A stretch of 64,000 nt of DNA from Phycisphaerae bacterium (GTDB lineage Bacteria; Planctomycetota; Phycisphaerae; Phycisphaerales; UBA1924). Where the stretch lies: the NCBI GenBank assembly GCA_022180725.1, contig BQMO01000009.1:167322-231321 (forward strand), read 5' to 3'. Below the pieces are notes generated by a model that searched no databases, was not told the DNA's origin, and was given only the letters and a program-made list of their open reading frames with translations. Made by a program: the position numbers and the translations under genes. Positions 1 to 8,946 of this stretch are shown here, piece after piece (position 1 is the stretch's first letter; every line of letters begins with the position of its first letter).

Positions 1-367
1 GGAGGTTGGCGACCAGGTCGCGGAACTCGGCGGCGTGTTCTGTCTTGTACGCCTCGACCGAAGCCTGAAACTCCCGATCGATGGCGCGGAGTTTTTCGTC
101 CTGTTCGGGCGAAAGGCGCATGGCCGTGTCGGCCTTCTCGCCGCGGAGCGCATTGAGCGCGGCCATGAAGAGCCGATGCGGGGTTTCCTGCTGCGCCCGA
201 TCGCGCAAGCCCTTGCCCCCGCCGGCGAACGAGCGGTTCTCGCCGGGTACCGAGCCGTCCTTGACCGTGGGGCCTTTGAGAGGCGGGGCGGGCTTGTCGC
301 TCTGGGCCATGGCGGGGAGCGCGGCGAGCGTGAGAACCGCGGCGGGAAGCGCGAAACGGATGTTCAT
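1..367 (-). CDS. Secreted protein, N-terminal part (runs off the window)
   Basis: Reads leftward from an ATG at 367 and is still open at base 1, so about 122 N-terminal residues are visible. The start is preceded by GGAG seven bases upstream. The first 22 residues look like a signal peptide: MNIR, a hydrophobic stretch rich in Ala and Leu, then AMAQ. A Pro/Gly-rich linker follows, then a predicted helical segment with LSPEQDEKLRAIDREF. The segment weakly resembles small periplasmic helical proteins of the LTxxQ style, but the call is only that it is exported. It diverges from the Mrp gene. No function is assigned. Confidence 0.7.
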   Translation of the reverse strand, partial: MNIRFALPAAVLTLAALPAMAQSDKPAPPLKGPTVKDGSVPGENRSFAGGGKGLRDRAQQETPHRLFMAALNALRGEKADTAMRLSPEQDEKLRAIDREFQASVEAYKTEHAAEFRDLVANL

Positions 368-491
368 GGCAATCTCCTGACGGGCATCGGAAATGATACA
401 CGAGCCACATGGGCACTCGGCATGATGCCTAACGCATGGCGTGCGCGTGGATTGCATGGGAGAAGGTCGTCAGCGTTCCATAGAATCGGGC

Positions 492-1685
492 ATGGGATTG
501 ACCAAGCAGATGGTGCACGAGGCGCTGCGGACGGTACCGCTGGGTGGGGAACTGGCGGACCTGGTCGGCTCAGGCCGCGTGGTGTGGATGGCGGCGTGCG
601 ACGCGGTGGCGTCGGTGCGCCTGCGCGATGATGGATCCAACCGACGGCCAACCGCCGAGGCGGTGTTCTCGGCGATCGACGCCGCCGCCAAGGCCGCGGG
701 GGAGCGGTTGGACGTGCTGACGGTGGAGTTTGTCGACGCGGCCGGGAAAGCCGTCGCGACGGAACGGGTGGGAGGAGTCGCATCGCACCCTTCGCCGCGA
801 GGACCGAGCACCGCCCCCCAGGGCGTCGGAGGTCATACGCCGATCCCGGGGCTGGACCCCGCGGGAACAGGGTTGGCGGGCGTGTCGCGGATCATCGCGG
901 TGGGCGCGGGCAAGGGGGGCGTGGGGAAGAGCACGATCGCGCTGAACCTGGCGGTGGGGCTGGCGCGGCGCGGGCACAGCGTGGGGCTGCTCGACGGGGA
1001 CATCTACGGGCCGTCGATGCCGACCATGTTGGGGTTGGGCGGGCTGGAACAGGTGGTGCGTGAGGGAATGATGGAGCCGTTCTACACGCACGGGGTGAAG
1101 TGCGTGACGATGGGAAAACTGGTGCAGGCCGACAAGCCGCTGATCTGGCGCGGGCCGATGGCGCACGGGGCGTTCAAGCAGTTGGTGGAACAGACAAACT
1201 GGGGCCCGCTGGACTATCTCATCATCGATCTGCCGCCGGGCACGGGGGACATTTCACTGACCATGGCGCAGGTGCTTCGGCTGACGGGGGCGGTGGTGGT
1301 GTGCACGCCGCAGAAGGTGGCGCAGGACGACGCGGTGCGGGCGGCACGGATGTTCGAGCAACTCGGGGTCGAGGTGCTGGGGGTGGTGGAGAACATGAGT
1401 TACTTCGTGGGGGACGACGGGAAGGAGTACGACCTGTTCGGGAAGGGCGGTGCGAAGGCGATGGCGGGGCGGCTCGGCGTGCCGTTCCTGGGCGGGGTGC
1501 CGATCACCATGGCGTTGCGCGTGAACAGCGACGCGGGCAACCCGACGGCGAACTTCACGGCGACGGACCGGGCGGGGCGGGAACTGTCGGGGGCCCTGGA
1601 GGGTGTGGTCACCGAGGTCGAAGGCCGGGCGGCGCTGGCGGAGGTGCGGGCGCGTTCGGCGAGACCTTCGCTCAAGATTTCGTAG
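492..1685 (+). CDS. Mrp/NBP35-family P-loop ATPase lacking the usual Cys pair
   Basis: A 397-residue protein of the Mrp/ApbC family, whose members carry or load Fe-S clusters in the cytoplasm. An N-terminal MIP18-like (DUF59) segment covers about residues 1-85. The deviant Walker A motif GKGGVGKST is at 141-149, followed by DGDIYGPSMP and IIDLPPGTGD, all diagnostic of Mrp. Family members usually have a C-x-x-C pair after the NMSYF motif that binds the bridging cluster. Here residues 302-310 read MSYFVGDDG with no cysteines, so cluster binding must differ or be absent. The open frame extends upstream to 441, but 492 (MGLTKQM) matches family length. The 3' end overlaps the convergent gene by 14 bases. 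Confidence 0.9.
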   Translation: MGLTKQMVHEALRTVPLGGELADLVGSGRVVWMAACDAVASVRLRDDGSNRRPTAEAVFSAIDAAAKAAGERLDVLTVEFVDAAGKAVATERVGGVASHPSPRGPSTAPQGVGGHTPIPGLDPAGTGLAGVSRIIAVGAGKGGVGKSTIALNLAVGLARRGHSVGLLDGDIYGPSMPTMLGLGGLEQVVREGMMEPFYTHGVKCVTMGKLVQADKPLIWRGPMAHGAFKQLVEQTNWGPLDYLIIDLPPGTGDISLTMAQVLRLTGAVVVCTPQKVAQDDAVRAARMFEQLGVEVLGVVENMSYFVGDDGKEYDLFGKGGAKAMAGRLGVPFLGGVPITMALRVNSDAGNPTANFTATDRAGRELSGALEGVVTEVEGRAALAEVRARSARPSLKIS

Positions 1686-3456
1686 CCGAGGCGTCGGTTT
1701 TCGTACACCATGCTCCCCACATGGCGCGAAGGGCCTGCCCGAACCGGGCGGCGAAGCCCGGCGCGTCGCAGATGGGCGAGGCGGCCAGACGCGAACGCAG
1801 CGTGGTCCGGTACGCCGCGAGGCGTGTGGGATCGGCGATCAGATTCGCGGCACACCGAACATACTCATCCTCGCTGTGCGCGATGAGTTCCGGGCACCCG
1901 GCGTTGGAGAGCAGGCTGATGCCGACGCGGCCGGCGTGCGTATTCCCCGCGAGTGTCACCACGGGCACGCCCATCCACAAGGCTTCGCAGGTCGTCGTCG
2001 TGCCGTGGTACGGGAAGGCATCGAGGGCCACGTCCATGCGCGAATACAGCGCCAGGTGATCGGCGAGGCTGGGGGTGGCGGTCATAAAGGTGAGGCGGTC
2101 GTGCGCGATGCCGTTGGCCGAGAAGTCGGCGGAAATACGGTCGATGGCGCCCTTGGCCGCGAAGTCGAAACTCTTGAGGATGAGCCGCGACCCGGGCACG
2201 GCGTTCAGCAGGCGTGCCCAGAGCGCGATGAGGCCCGGGTTGATCTTGCGGGCGGCGTTGAAACTGCCGAAGACCGGGCCGGGATAGGCCGGGTCGCGCG
2301 CGGGGGCGGGCGCGTCGGGCAAGGGGCGGTAGCAGAGGAAGCAGGGGTCGAGCCGCCAGAGGTGTTCGGCGGCCCGTCGGTCGACCTCGGGGGTGCATGG
2401 GTCGGTGAAGGAATCCACGATGCGGTAGTCGATCTCGGGCAGGCCGGTGGTGTCCGGGTAGCCGCAGTACGTGACCTGCACCGGCACGGGGCGCAGGGCG
2501 AAGGCGGGCAGGCTGTTGCCCATGGTGTGCCCGGCGAGTTCGATGGCGACGTCCACCTTGTCGGCGTGGAGGCGCTGCGCGATCTGGAGGTCGGTGAGGT
2601 TCGCGATATCAACCCATCGGGCCGCGTGAGCCTTGAGCCGCTCGGAAACGTGGTCGGGGTCGCGGGTGCGCGAGTACGCAACGAGTTCGAAGGCCGAGCG
2701 GTCGTGATGCTCGAAGAACGGCTCGATGAAGAACGAGACCGAGTGGGTGCGCAGGTCGGGCGAGACGATGGCCACCCGGAGTCGGCGATCGGGATCGCGC
2801 GGGTTGGCATGGGGGAACGTGACAGCGGGCTTCAAGCGGCGCATGAGGCTGCCGTAGGCCCGGTGGGCGGCGGCGAGATCGTCGGGATCGACGCCGTAGA
2901 GGTACGTCATCGCCAGGGGCAATGCGGCGGCGAGGTTCGGCTCGTCGGGGTATTTCGGGATGATCCGGCGGAGGAGGGCCACCACCTCGCCAATCTTGCC
3001 GATAGCGAGCAGGGCGCCTGCGTAGGAGACGTACACGTTCACGTCCTGGGTGCGTTCGAGGGCGGCGCGGAGCACCTCGGCGGCGGCGGGCGCGTCGTGC
3101 GTGTCGAGGAGGGCATTGGCGTACGCGACGTTCGCCGCAGGGTCGCCCGGGTTGGCTTCGACGGCCTGGCGCGCGGCCTCCATGGCCTCGCGCGACTTGC
3201 GCTGGGCCACCAGGATGGTCGCCAGGTTCACCAGCAGCGGGGCCTGTCCGGGTTCGAGCGCAACGGCCCGGCGGGCGTAGAACTCCGCCTGGTCGAATCG
3301 TCCCAGGCGCAGCAGGATGACCGCCGACAGGCTCGCCAACCCGGGGTCGTTGGGGTGCTTGGTCGACAATCGCTGCACGACGGCGAGGGCCTCGGCGGCC
3401 TTGCCCTCGGCCAGCAGCGCTTTGGCGTGCAGGTATTTGGCGAGCAGCGGGTTCAT
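1672..3456 (-). CDS. TPR protein with O-GlcNAc-transferase-like (GT41) domain, copy 2
   Basis: A 594-residue protein. About the first 200 residues are helical tetratricopeptide repeats (for example the stretch around AEFYARRAVALEPGQ). The rest matches the SPINDLY/OGT C-terminal domain of glycosyltransferase family 41: LRVAIVSPDLRTHSV, VQVTYCGYPDTTGL, DYRIVDSFTDP and ALDAFPYHGTTTTCEALWMG. Family members transfer sugars to protein side chains; the acceptor here is unknown. The ATG at 3456 overlaps the stop of the upstream gene as ATGA, so the two are probably translationally coupled. The open frame extends much further upstream, but that part is out-of-frame coding sequence of the neighbour. 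Confidence 0.88.
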   Translation of the reverse strand: MNPLLAKYLHAKALLAEGKAAEALAVVQRLSTKHPNDPGLASLSAVILLRLGRFDQAEFYARRAVALEPGQAPLLVNLATILVAQRKSREAMEAARQAVEANPGDPAANVAYANALLDTHDAPAAAEVLRAALERTQDVNVYVSYAGALLAIGKIGEVVALLRRIIPKYPDEPNLAAALPLAMTYLYGVDPDDLAAAHRAYGSLMRRLKPAVTFPHANPRDPDRRLRVAIVSPDLRTHSVSFFIEPFFEHHDRSAFELVAYSRTRDPDHVSERLKAHAARWVDIANLTDLQIAQRLHADKVDVAIELAGHTMGNSLPAFALRPVPVQVTYCGYPDTTGLPEIDYRIVDSFTDPCTPEVDRRAAEHLWRLDPCFLCYRPLPDAPAPARDPAYPGPVFGSFNAARKINPGLIALWARLLNAVPGSRLILKSFDFAAKGAIDRISADFSANGIAHDRLTFMTATPSLADHLALYSRMDVALDAFPYHGTTTTCEALWMGVPVVTLAGNTHAGRVGISLLSNAGCPELIAHSEDEYVRCAANLIADPTRLAAYRTTLRSRLAASPICDAPGFAARFGQALRAMWGAWCTKTDASATKS

Positions 3457-5300
3457 CGCCCCGCCCCGCACCAGGTTCGCCACAGGTCGCGCAGGAGGCG
3501 CTCGAAGTCGCGGGCAAAGCGCGGCGCGTCGACCAGGGGCGAGGCGGTTATCATGCCGCGCAGGTCGCGGTGATAGCGACGCAGCCGATCGCGGTCCTTC
3601 GCCAGTTCGACGGCCAGGCGAACGTACTCGTCGGTGCTTTCCGCGACGAGTTCGGGCGTGCCGAGGGAGTGCAGCAGGCTGACGCCGACGCGCTCGCGGT
3701 GCGTGCGGCCCGCGAGGGCGATCATGGGGACACCCATCCATGTCGCCTCGCAGGTGGTCGTCGTGCCGTTATAGGGGAACGAGTCGAGGGCGATATCCAT
3801 GCGGCGGTACATGGTGAAATGTTCGCCGGGCTTTTTCGTCCACGGGGCGGCCACAATGCGTGATGGCTCCACACCATGAGCCGCGAACTGACGGGCGAAT
3901 GCCGGGCCGACCTCGTCCGAGGCGATCTGGATCTTGAAGAGCAGGCGGCTGTCGGGCACGGCCTTGAGAATCTTTGCCCAGGTCTCGACCGCCTTGGGAC
4001 CGACCTTCATCGTGCGGTTGAAGGAACCGAACGTGATGGGCGCATTCGGGGCCGCGTCGCAGGGCGGGGTGGGGTCAAACGTCGCCGGCGCCTGCGCCGG
4101 CGGGGTATAGCAGAGGAAGGTCGGGTCAAAACGGGCAAGCCGCTCCGTGCAGTGCGCTTCCGCGCCGGGCGGATCGGTGCGGGCGTCGACCAGGCGGTAG
4201 TCCACGGTCGGCAGGCCGGTGGTGTTGGGGTAGCCCAGCCACGTAGCCTGGACGGGCGCCCAGCGCGTGGCGAAAAGGCGCATGTTGGCGCGGTCCGTCC
4301 ACGCGGCGCAGTCGATGAGGATGTCGATCTGGTCGGCGAGGATGATCTCGCCGGCGCGCTCGGGAGGCAGGCCGCCGATGGGCCGCCATTCGCCCAGCGT
4401 CTTGAACCGCTCGGTCACTTCGTCGGGCTTCGTGGGGCTGGCGTACAAGAACGGGCGAACCCGCGCGCGGTCAAGGTGGCGCAGCGGGCCTTCGAGAAAG
4501 AACGCGCACGCGTGGAAGTAGAAGTCCGCCGACACAAAGCCCACGCGCAGCGGACGCTCCGGGTCGGGCACGTTTGCGAACGAGGTCGGCCCGGGCGGGG
4601 CCTGGGCGGCAAAGTCGCGTCCGAGATCGGCGTGGGCGTCGCGGTGTGCGATGGGGTCGACCCCGTCGGCGAAGTTCTGGTAGTAGAAGAGAAACTCGCG
4701 GAGCATGGCGTCGTCAGGAAGACGCGCCAGGCCGCGCCGGGCGATGCCGAGCGCCTCGTCGATGCGTCCGATAGCCGCCAGCGAGATGCCGTGGCGGAAG
4801 TACAGGTTCGAGTCGCGCAGGTCGCGGGCGTACCCGGCTTCGTAGACGGCCATGGAGCCGGCGTAGTCCCCCAGGCTCAGCAGGCACTTGCCCTGCCCGT
4901 CGTAGGCGTCGATATTGTCGGGATTGAGACGGATGGCCGCGGCGTAGGCCCGGGCCGCGTCCTTGTACTTCCGCACAATCGTGCCCACGTTCCCGAGCAT
5001 GAACTGAATTTCGGGGTCGTTGGGTGCGGCGGCGGCGGCGCGGGAGATGAACAGGAACGCCTGGTCGTCCTCGTGCAAGGCCCCGTGGAACATCGCGAGA
5101 AACTTGTTGGCCTGCGGGTCGGTAGGGCTGCGCTGGAGGAGGGCGCGCAGGGCGGCCTTGGCCTTATCGTGCTGGCCTGCTTCAAAGAGCGCGATGGCGT
5201 TCTGGATGGCGACCGAGGCCGGCGTCAGCGTGCACCTCCCGTTGGTGCGGATGGTACGGGTGCGTCGATGGCGTGGAATGCAGGCATGAACGGTAACCAT
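3453..5300 (-). CDS. TPR protein with O-GlcNAc-transferase-like (GT41) domain, copy 1
   Basis: Up to 615 residues. Tetratricopeptide repeats occupy roughly residues 35-210 (FEAGQHDKAKAALRALL, IRLNPDNIDAYDGQGKCLLSL). A GT41 domain follows with LRVGFVSADFYFHACAFF, VQATWLGYPNTTGL, DYRLVDARTDPPG and ALDSFPYNGTTTTCEATWMG. It is a diverged paralogue of the gene immediately downstream, which it overlaps by four bases (ATGA). The start is uncertain: 5300 is the first ATG, but homology-like sequence begins near residue 31. There a GGGAGG precedes a possible CTG start at about 5231, so the first 30 residues may be untranslated. The pair probably arose by tandem duplication. The targets of glycosylation are not evident. 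Confidence 0.85.
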   Translation of the reverse strand: MVTVHACIPRHRRTRTIRTNGRCTLTPASVAIQNAIALFEAGQHDKAKAALRALLQRSPTDPQANKFLAMFHGALHEDDQAFLFISRAAAAAPNDPEIQFMLGNVGTIVRKYKDAARAYAAAIRLNPDNIDAYDGQGKCLLSLGDYAGSMAVYEAGYARDLRDSNLYFRHGISLAAIGRIDEALGIARRGLARLPDDAMLREFLFYYQNFADGVDPIAHRDAHADLGRDFAAQAPPGPTSFANVPDPERPLRVGFVSADFYFHACAFFLEGPLRHLDRARVRPFLYASPTKPDEVTERFKTLGEWRPIGGLPPERAGEIILADQIDILIDCAAWTDRANMRLFATRWAPVQATWLGYPNTTGLPTVDYRLVDARTDPPGAEAHCTERLARFDPTFLCYTPPAQAPATFDPTPPCDAAPNAPITFGSFNRTMKVGPKAVETWAKILKAVPDSRLLFKIQIASDEVGPAFARQFAAHGVEPSRIVAAPWTKKPGEHFTMYRRMDIALDSFPYNGTTTTCEATWMGVPMIALAGRTHRERVGVSLLHSLGTPELVAESTDEYVRLAVELAKDRDRLRRYHRDLRGMITASPLVDAPRFARDFERLLRDLWRTWCGAGR

Positions 5301-5359
5301 GCACCACCAGCACTGAAACGCGGACAGATACCCTGCGAATAATCTCCCGGAGCATCATC

Positions 5360-6178
5360 ATGCTGACGGTGGTTGTCCTTGTGCTGGGCATGACCATGGC
5401 GGGCGATCCACCCCCGCTGGCGGGGCCTCGGGTGGACGAAGCGCCGGCCCCGGCTCGTGTCACGCTGATCGAGCGGGACTTTGACGGGGCCGTGAAGATA
5501 CCCGAGTTGCCGCCCGAAGAGGTCGCCCTGAGCCTCTTGGGGCTGGAGGCACCCGGGGCGACGGCCGAGCAGCGGGAGGCCCACGCGGCGGCACGGCGGG
5601 TGCTGGAGGAACGGGCGAAGTTCATCGATGACTTCGTGGTGAACAACATTCCGCTGCTGACAATGTTCGGCAACGCGGAGAACACCGGCGACAAGCTCGA
5701 CCAGTTCATGCTGGGACTCGAGGCGCTGCGGAAGTTTGCGCCGCTGCGGGAGAAGGGGTCGCTGCGGTCGCGTCTCGCGGCGGCCTTGCCCGAGGCCGAG
5801 CGGGCGCGGTACGAGACCTTGCTCGACGAGTTCTGGCTGGCGCTGGAGAAGGACCGGGCCAGGCGACCCAAGGCCGACGGCACGAAGCCCAACCGGCTCG
5901 AGATTCTCCTGGGCGCGAAACTCGAATCGTTCGGGCGCGAGGGCGAGCGTTCGTTTGCGCGGGTGCAGTATTCGGGCGAACTGCTGTACCATTACGCGAC
6001 ACGGGGGCTGACGCTGACCCCGCTGCAGAAGCGGCGGCTGCGCGAACTGGCGGCGGATCACGCCGCGCGGGGCGACAACGTGACCGAAGCGGACAACCGG
6101 CGGCTGTTCGCGCGGGCGCTGGGCGTGCTGCGCGTCGAGCAGCGTCCGAAGTTCATCCGCAACCTGCGCGGGCTGTAA
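5360..6178 (+). CDS. Uncharacterised exported protein
   Basis: 272 residues. The N terminus MLTVVVLVLGMTMAG is a short hydrophobic segment compatible with a signal peptide, followed by a Pro-rich linker. The remainder is predicted mostly helical and highly charged (EQREAHAAARRVLEERAKF, RARYETLLDEFWLALEKDR), with no catalytic motif I recognise. It is divergent from the GT41 pair, separated by about 60 bases, and convergent with gmk, whose stop lies four bases away. It is a lineage-specific protein as far as I can tell. Confidence 0.7.
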   Translation: MLTVVVLVLGMTMAGDPPPLAGPRVDEAPAPARVTLIERDFDGAVKIPELPPEEVALSLLGLEAPGATAEQREAHAAARRVLEERAKFIDDFVVNNIPLLTMFGNAENTGDKLDQFMLGLEALRKFAPLREKGSLRSRLAAALPEAERARYETLLDEFWLALEKDRARRPKADGTKPNRLEILLGAKLESFGREGERSFARVQYSGELLYHYATRGLTLTPLQKRRLRELAADHAARGDNVTEADNRRLFARALGVLRVEQRPKFIRNLRGL

Positions 6179-6182
6179 CCGC

Positions 6183-6794
6183 TTAGCGCACCGCGCGACG
6201 CGCCCGCTCGACGGCCCGCACCGCCTCGCGGATGGTTGCGTCGAGGTCGGCGTTGACGAGGAACGCGTCGTACACGCCCGAGTCCCGGGCCGCGGCGATC
6301 TCGCGACGAGCCGCGGCGAAACGCTTCTGGATCTGATCCTCGCTCTCGCGCTTGCGCTCGCGCAGGCGCTTGAGGAGTTCGTCCTCCGTCGGCGGCAGGA
6401 TGAAGATGGCGAAGGCCTCGGGGACTTTTCGCTTTACCTGGATCGCGCCCTGCACGTCGATCTCGAGGATGACCAGCCTCCCGCGCTTGAGTTGCTCGAC
6501 AACCCAATCGCTCGGCGTGCCGTACTTCTTCCCGTACACGCCCGCGGTTTCGAGGAACCCTCCCGCGGCCTTCTTGGCCTCGAAGGCCTCGTCGGTGACG
6601 AAGTGGTAATCGACCCCCTCGACGTCGGCGTCGGTCTTGGCGCGGGTAGTCCACGAGACGGAGAAGACGGCGTCGGGGATGGAGCGTTCCACGCCGCGGG
6701 TAATCGTGGTCTTGCCGACGCCGCTGGGCCCGCTGATGATGAGCAGCAGCCCGTTGTCGGTGTCGGTGGGCAGGCGATGGTCGGCGGGGGCCAT
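6183..6794 (-). CDS. gmk: Guanylate kinase
   Basis: A 203-residue cytoplasmic enzyme phosphorylating GMP to GDP with ATP. The P-loop GPSGVGKT is at 22-29. The GMP-binding region follows with SVSWTTRAKTDADVEGVDYHF, EIDVQGAIQVK and the lid segment with RKRESEDQIQKRF. The length is typical of the family. The ATG at 6794 gives the usual N terminus; a long open frame upstream is discarded because it would run through the divergent kinase gene. It is divergently arranged with the lipid kinase at 6840, leaving only 45 bases between starts. Confidence 0.96.
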   Translation of the reverse strand: MAPADHRLPTDTDNGLLLIISGPSGVGKTTITRGVERSIPDAVFSVSWTTRAKTDADVEGVDYHFVTDEAFEAKKAAGGFLETAGVYGKKYGTPSDWVVEQLKRGRLVILEIDVQGAIQVKRKVPEAFAIFILPPTEDELLKRLRERKRESEDQIQKRFAAARREIAAARDSGVYDAFLVNADLDATIREAVRAVERARRAVR

Positions 6795-6839
6795 GAGGCA
6801 AGAGGATACCCCTCGCCCGGCGCGGGCTACCGTCGGCCC

Positions 6840-7718
6840 GTGAAGCGCGTGGTGCTGATCGCCAACCCGAGGTCGGGCCGAGGCCGGGCGCTGCGTCTGC
6901 GCGACGCAACGCGCGATCGGCTGGCCGGGGCGGGACATGAGCCGCGCGTGGTGGCGCTCGAGGAAGCGAACGCCGAGTTGATGCGCGAAGCGGATGCGGC
7001 CGTGGTCTTCGGGGGCGACGGCACGCTGCACGGGCTGCTCCCCGCGCTGCGGGAGAGCAAGGTCGCGGTGTATCACGCGCCGCTGGGGACGGAAAACCTC
7101 TTCGCCCGCGAGTTCGGCGGGAAGCCCGACCCGATCGCGATTGCCCGCGCCGTCGGCGCGGATCGCGTTCGCGCGGTGGACCTGGGACTGCTGAACGGCA
7201 CAGGCAAGGCCAGGCCGTTCGCGATCATGGTCAGCCTCGGACCGGACGCGGGGGTCATCCATCGGCTGCACGCCTCCCGGCGCGGGGCCATCACGCACGC
7301 GGCGTACGTGCTGCCCACCCTGGCGGAGGTGCTCCGCCCATCACTGCCCCCGGTGACGATCCATGTTGACGGTCGTGAGGTGGTGAGCGCCACGCCGGGC
7401 ATCACCGTGGTGGCGAACTTGCGGCAGTATGGGTTGCGGATCGATCCGGCGGCCGAGGCTGACGGGTCCGATGGATTGCTCGACGTGGTCTTCATGCCCT
7501 GTGCCACCGGGCTTGGCGCGCTGGCGCGAACACTGGCGGCTCGGCTTCGCCGGCACGCGTCGTCGGTGGTGCGTGGGCGCGGGTCGTCGGTGCGCGTGCG
7601 CTCCGAACGACCCGGCTACGCGCAGGCCGACGGCGAGGTGCTCGCCATCGGTCATGATGGGTTCGACCTGCGCCTCGGCGTGGACCCCGCGGCCTTGCGC
7701 GTGATCTTGCCGGGCTAG
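6840..7718 (+). CDS. Diacylglycerol/lipid kinase family protein
   Basis: 292 residues beginning with a GTG at 6840 (VKRVVLIANPRSGRGRALRL). It belongs to the DAGK_cat/YegS family of ATP-dependent lipid kinases. The NPRSGRG motif and the nucleotide-binding GGDGT at 58-62 are intact, and the PLGTENLFAREFG stretch matches the family's GT.N.FA motif. A C-terminal beta domain ends in FDLRLGVDPAALRVILPG. The lipid substrate is not predictable. The start codon was chosen because sequence conservation begins there; the open frame extends upstream through gmk antisense sequence. It converges on the next gene with a four-base overlap. Confidence 0.88.
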   Translation: MKRVVLIANPRSGRGRALRLRDATRDRLAGAGHEPRVVALEEANAELMREADAAVVFGGDGTLHGLLPALRESKVAVYHAPLGTENLFAREFGGKPDPIAIARAVGADRVRAVDLGLLNGTGKARPFAIMVSLGPDAGVIHRLHASRRGAITHAAYVLPTLAEVLRPSLPPVTIHVDGREVVSATPGITVVANLRQYGLRIDPAAEADGSDGLLDVVFMPCATGLGALARTLAARLRRHASSVVRGRGSSVRVRSERPGYAQADGEVLAIGHDGFDLRLGVDPAALRVILPG

Positions 7719-8854
7719 GGCGCAACGACCGGACGAGCCGGCGTCGGCGAGTGTGGGGCCGGTGACGCATCTCGCCTGCGGAGGATCGTGTAGTGGGCGT
7801 ACAGATCGGCCTCCAGGTCCATCGCGCCCGGGCCGATGTGCCATTGCAGCGCGCGACCCACGCGCCGGGCCGCCTCGTCGTCGTCCTTGTCGAAGGCCAG
7901 CACGTCGAACCCCGCGGCGTCGATCTGCTCGCGGGTAAACGGGCAGCGGCCATCGGCCCAGGGCTTCCACTTCGCGGGATCGGGGTCCTGGGCCGGGCAG
8001 ATGTTGTAGATCACGAACAACCCGCCGGGCTTGAGCGCTTCGGCTACCTTGCCCAAAAACGCTTCGTTCGAGACGCCAAGCCGCACGAGCATGCGCGGAT
8101 CGACCGGGTGCTCGGGGTTGATGTACCCGTTCTTCAGCGTGTTCTTGCTGAGGATCACATCGAACCCCTTGCCGACCTTCTCGACGGCCTCCGCTTCGGC
8201 GGGCCAGCGCCCGTGCACCAGCGTCACTCGGCCGTTGGGCATGGTCTCTTCGCCCATCGGGACGCCCTGAACCTCGCCCGTGTCGTCCGGCTCGCGGTAC
8301 AAGGCCGGGAGCATCGGATCGACATCAACCCCGACGGCGTCGACGCCGATGCTCGCCAGGAGCCGAAGGTGCCCGATCGTGCCGTACCCGAAGTCGAGCA
8401 CACGGCGGTCCTTCAGCGGGTCCCACCCGCCGCCCAGGTGCTCGCAGATAAGTTCGATCGGGCGGATGTACGCCATGGGCGAGCCGTACTTGGTGTAGTA
8501 GTACTCGTGCTCCGTCACCATGCGGCTCTCGTACCCGGCACGCTCGGCCTCGGCGAGCGCGTGATACTGGTCGGGCGTGAGATACGCGCGGGCGGCCCGG
8601 TTCACGAAGAGTTCCCGGTCGCCGTGCATGGGGAGGTACGAGGTCGCGACCAGGAACCGCCTCGGGCCGGGTTCTTTCACGTCCACGAGCAACGCGGCGG
8701 CCTCGGCCCGGAGACGCTCGACGCTCGATGCATCATCGAACGGCTGCGCGGCTTGGGTGGGCGGGGTGGGGTCGACTGGCTGCGCCGTCGTGACTTTGGC
8801 GGGGGCGCCCGCGCCGAGCATGACGCCGATCACGAGCATGGTGTGCGGGTGCAT
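7715..8854 (-). CDS. Methyltransferase-like protein with an apparent signal peptide
   Basis: 379 residues. The ATG at 8854 starts MHPHTMLVIGVMLGAGAPA, which reads as a signal peptide followed by a low-complexity linker (QPVDPTPPTQAAQ). The body holds a class I SAM-methyltransferase fold: motif I VLDFGYGTIGHLRLL, then VGVDVDPML, the post-motif region GFDVILSKNTLKNGY and the EALKPGGLFVIYNICP segment. Export would be odd because S-adenosylmethionine is cytoplasmic, so either the N terminus is an anchor or the domain has another use. It is divergent from the membrane-protein operon at 8947 with a 92-base shared control region. Confidence 0.72.
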   Translation of the reverse strand: MHPHTMLVIGVMLGAGAPAKVTTAQPVDPTPPTQAAQPFDDASSVERLRAEAAALLVDVKEPGPRRFLVATSYLPMHGDRELFVNRAARAYLTPDQYHALAEAERAGYESRMVTEHEYYYTKYGSPMAYIRPIELICEHLGGGWDPLKDRRVLDFGYGTIGHLRLLASIGVDAVGVDVDPMLPALYREPDDTGEVQGVPMGEETMPNGRVTLVHGRWPAEAEAVEKVGKGFDVILSKNTLKNGYINPEHPVDPRMLVRLGVSNEAFLGKVAEALKPGGLFVIYNICPAQDPDPAKWKPWADGRCPFTREQIDAAGFDVLAFDKDDDEAARRVGRALQWHIGPGAMDLEADLYAHYTILRRRDASPAPHSPTPARPVVAP

Positions 8855-8946
8855 GTTCACAAGGATGATACACGCCGCCGACGCCGTCACCCCACGAAAC
8901 CGCTTCCTCGATGCTCCCAAGCATGTTCGGGTAGACTTCCTTCCAC

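Noticed and set aside
441..491. Seventeen extra N-terminal codons for the Mrp protein
   Set aside because: Not needed for the family fold; MGLTKQM at 492 is the natural start.
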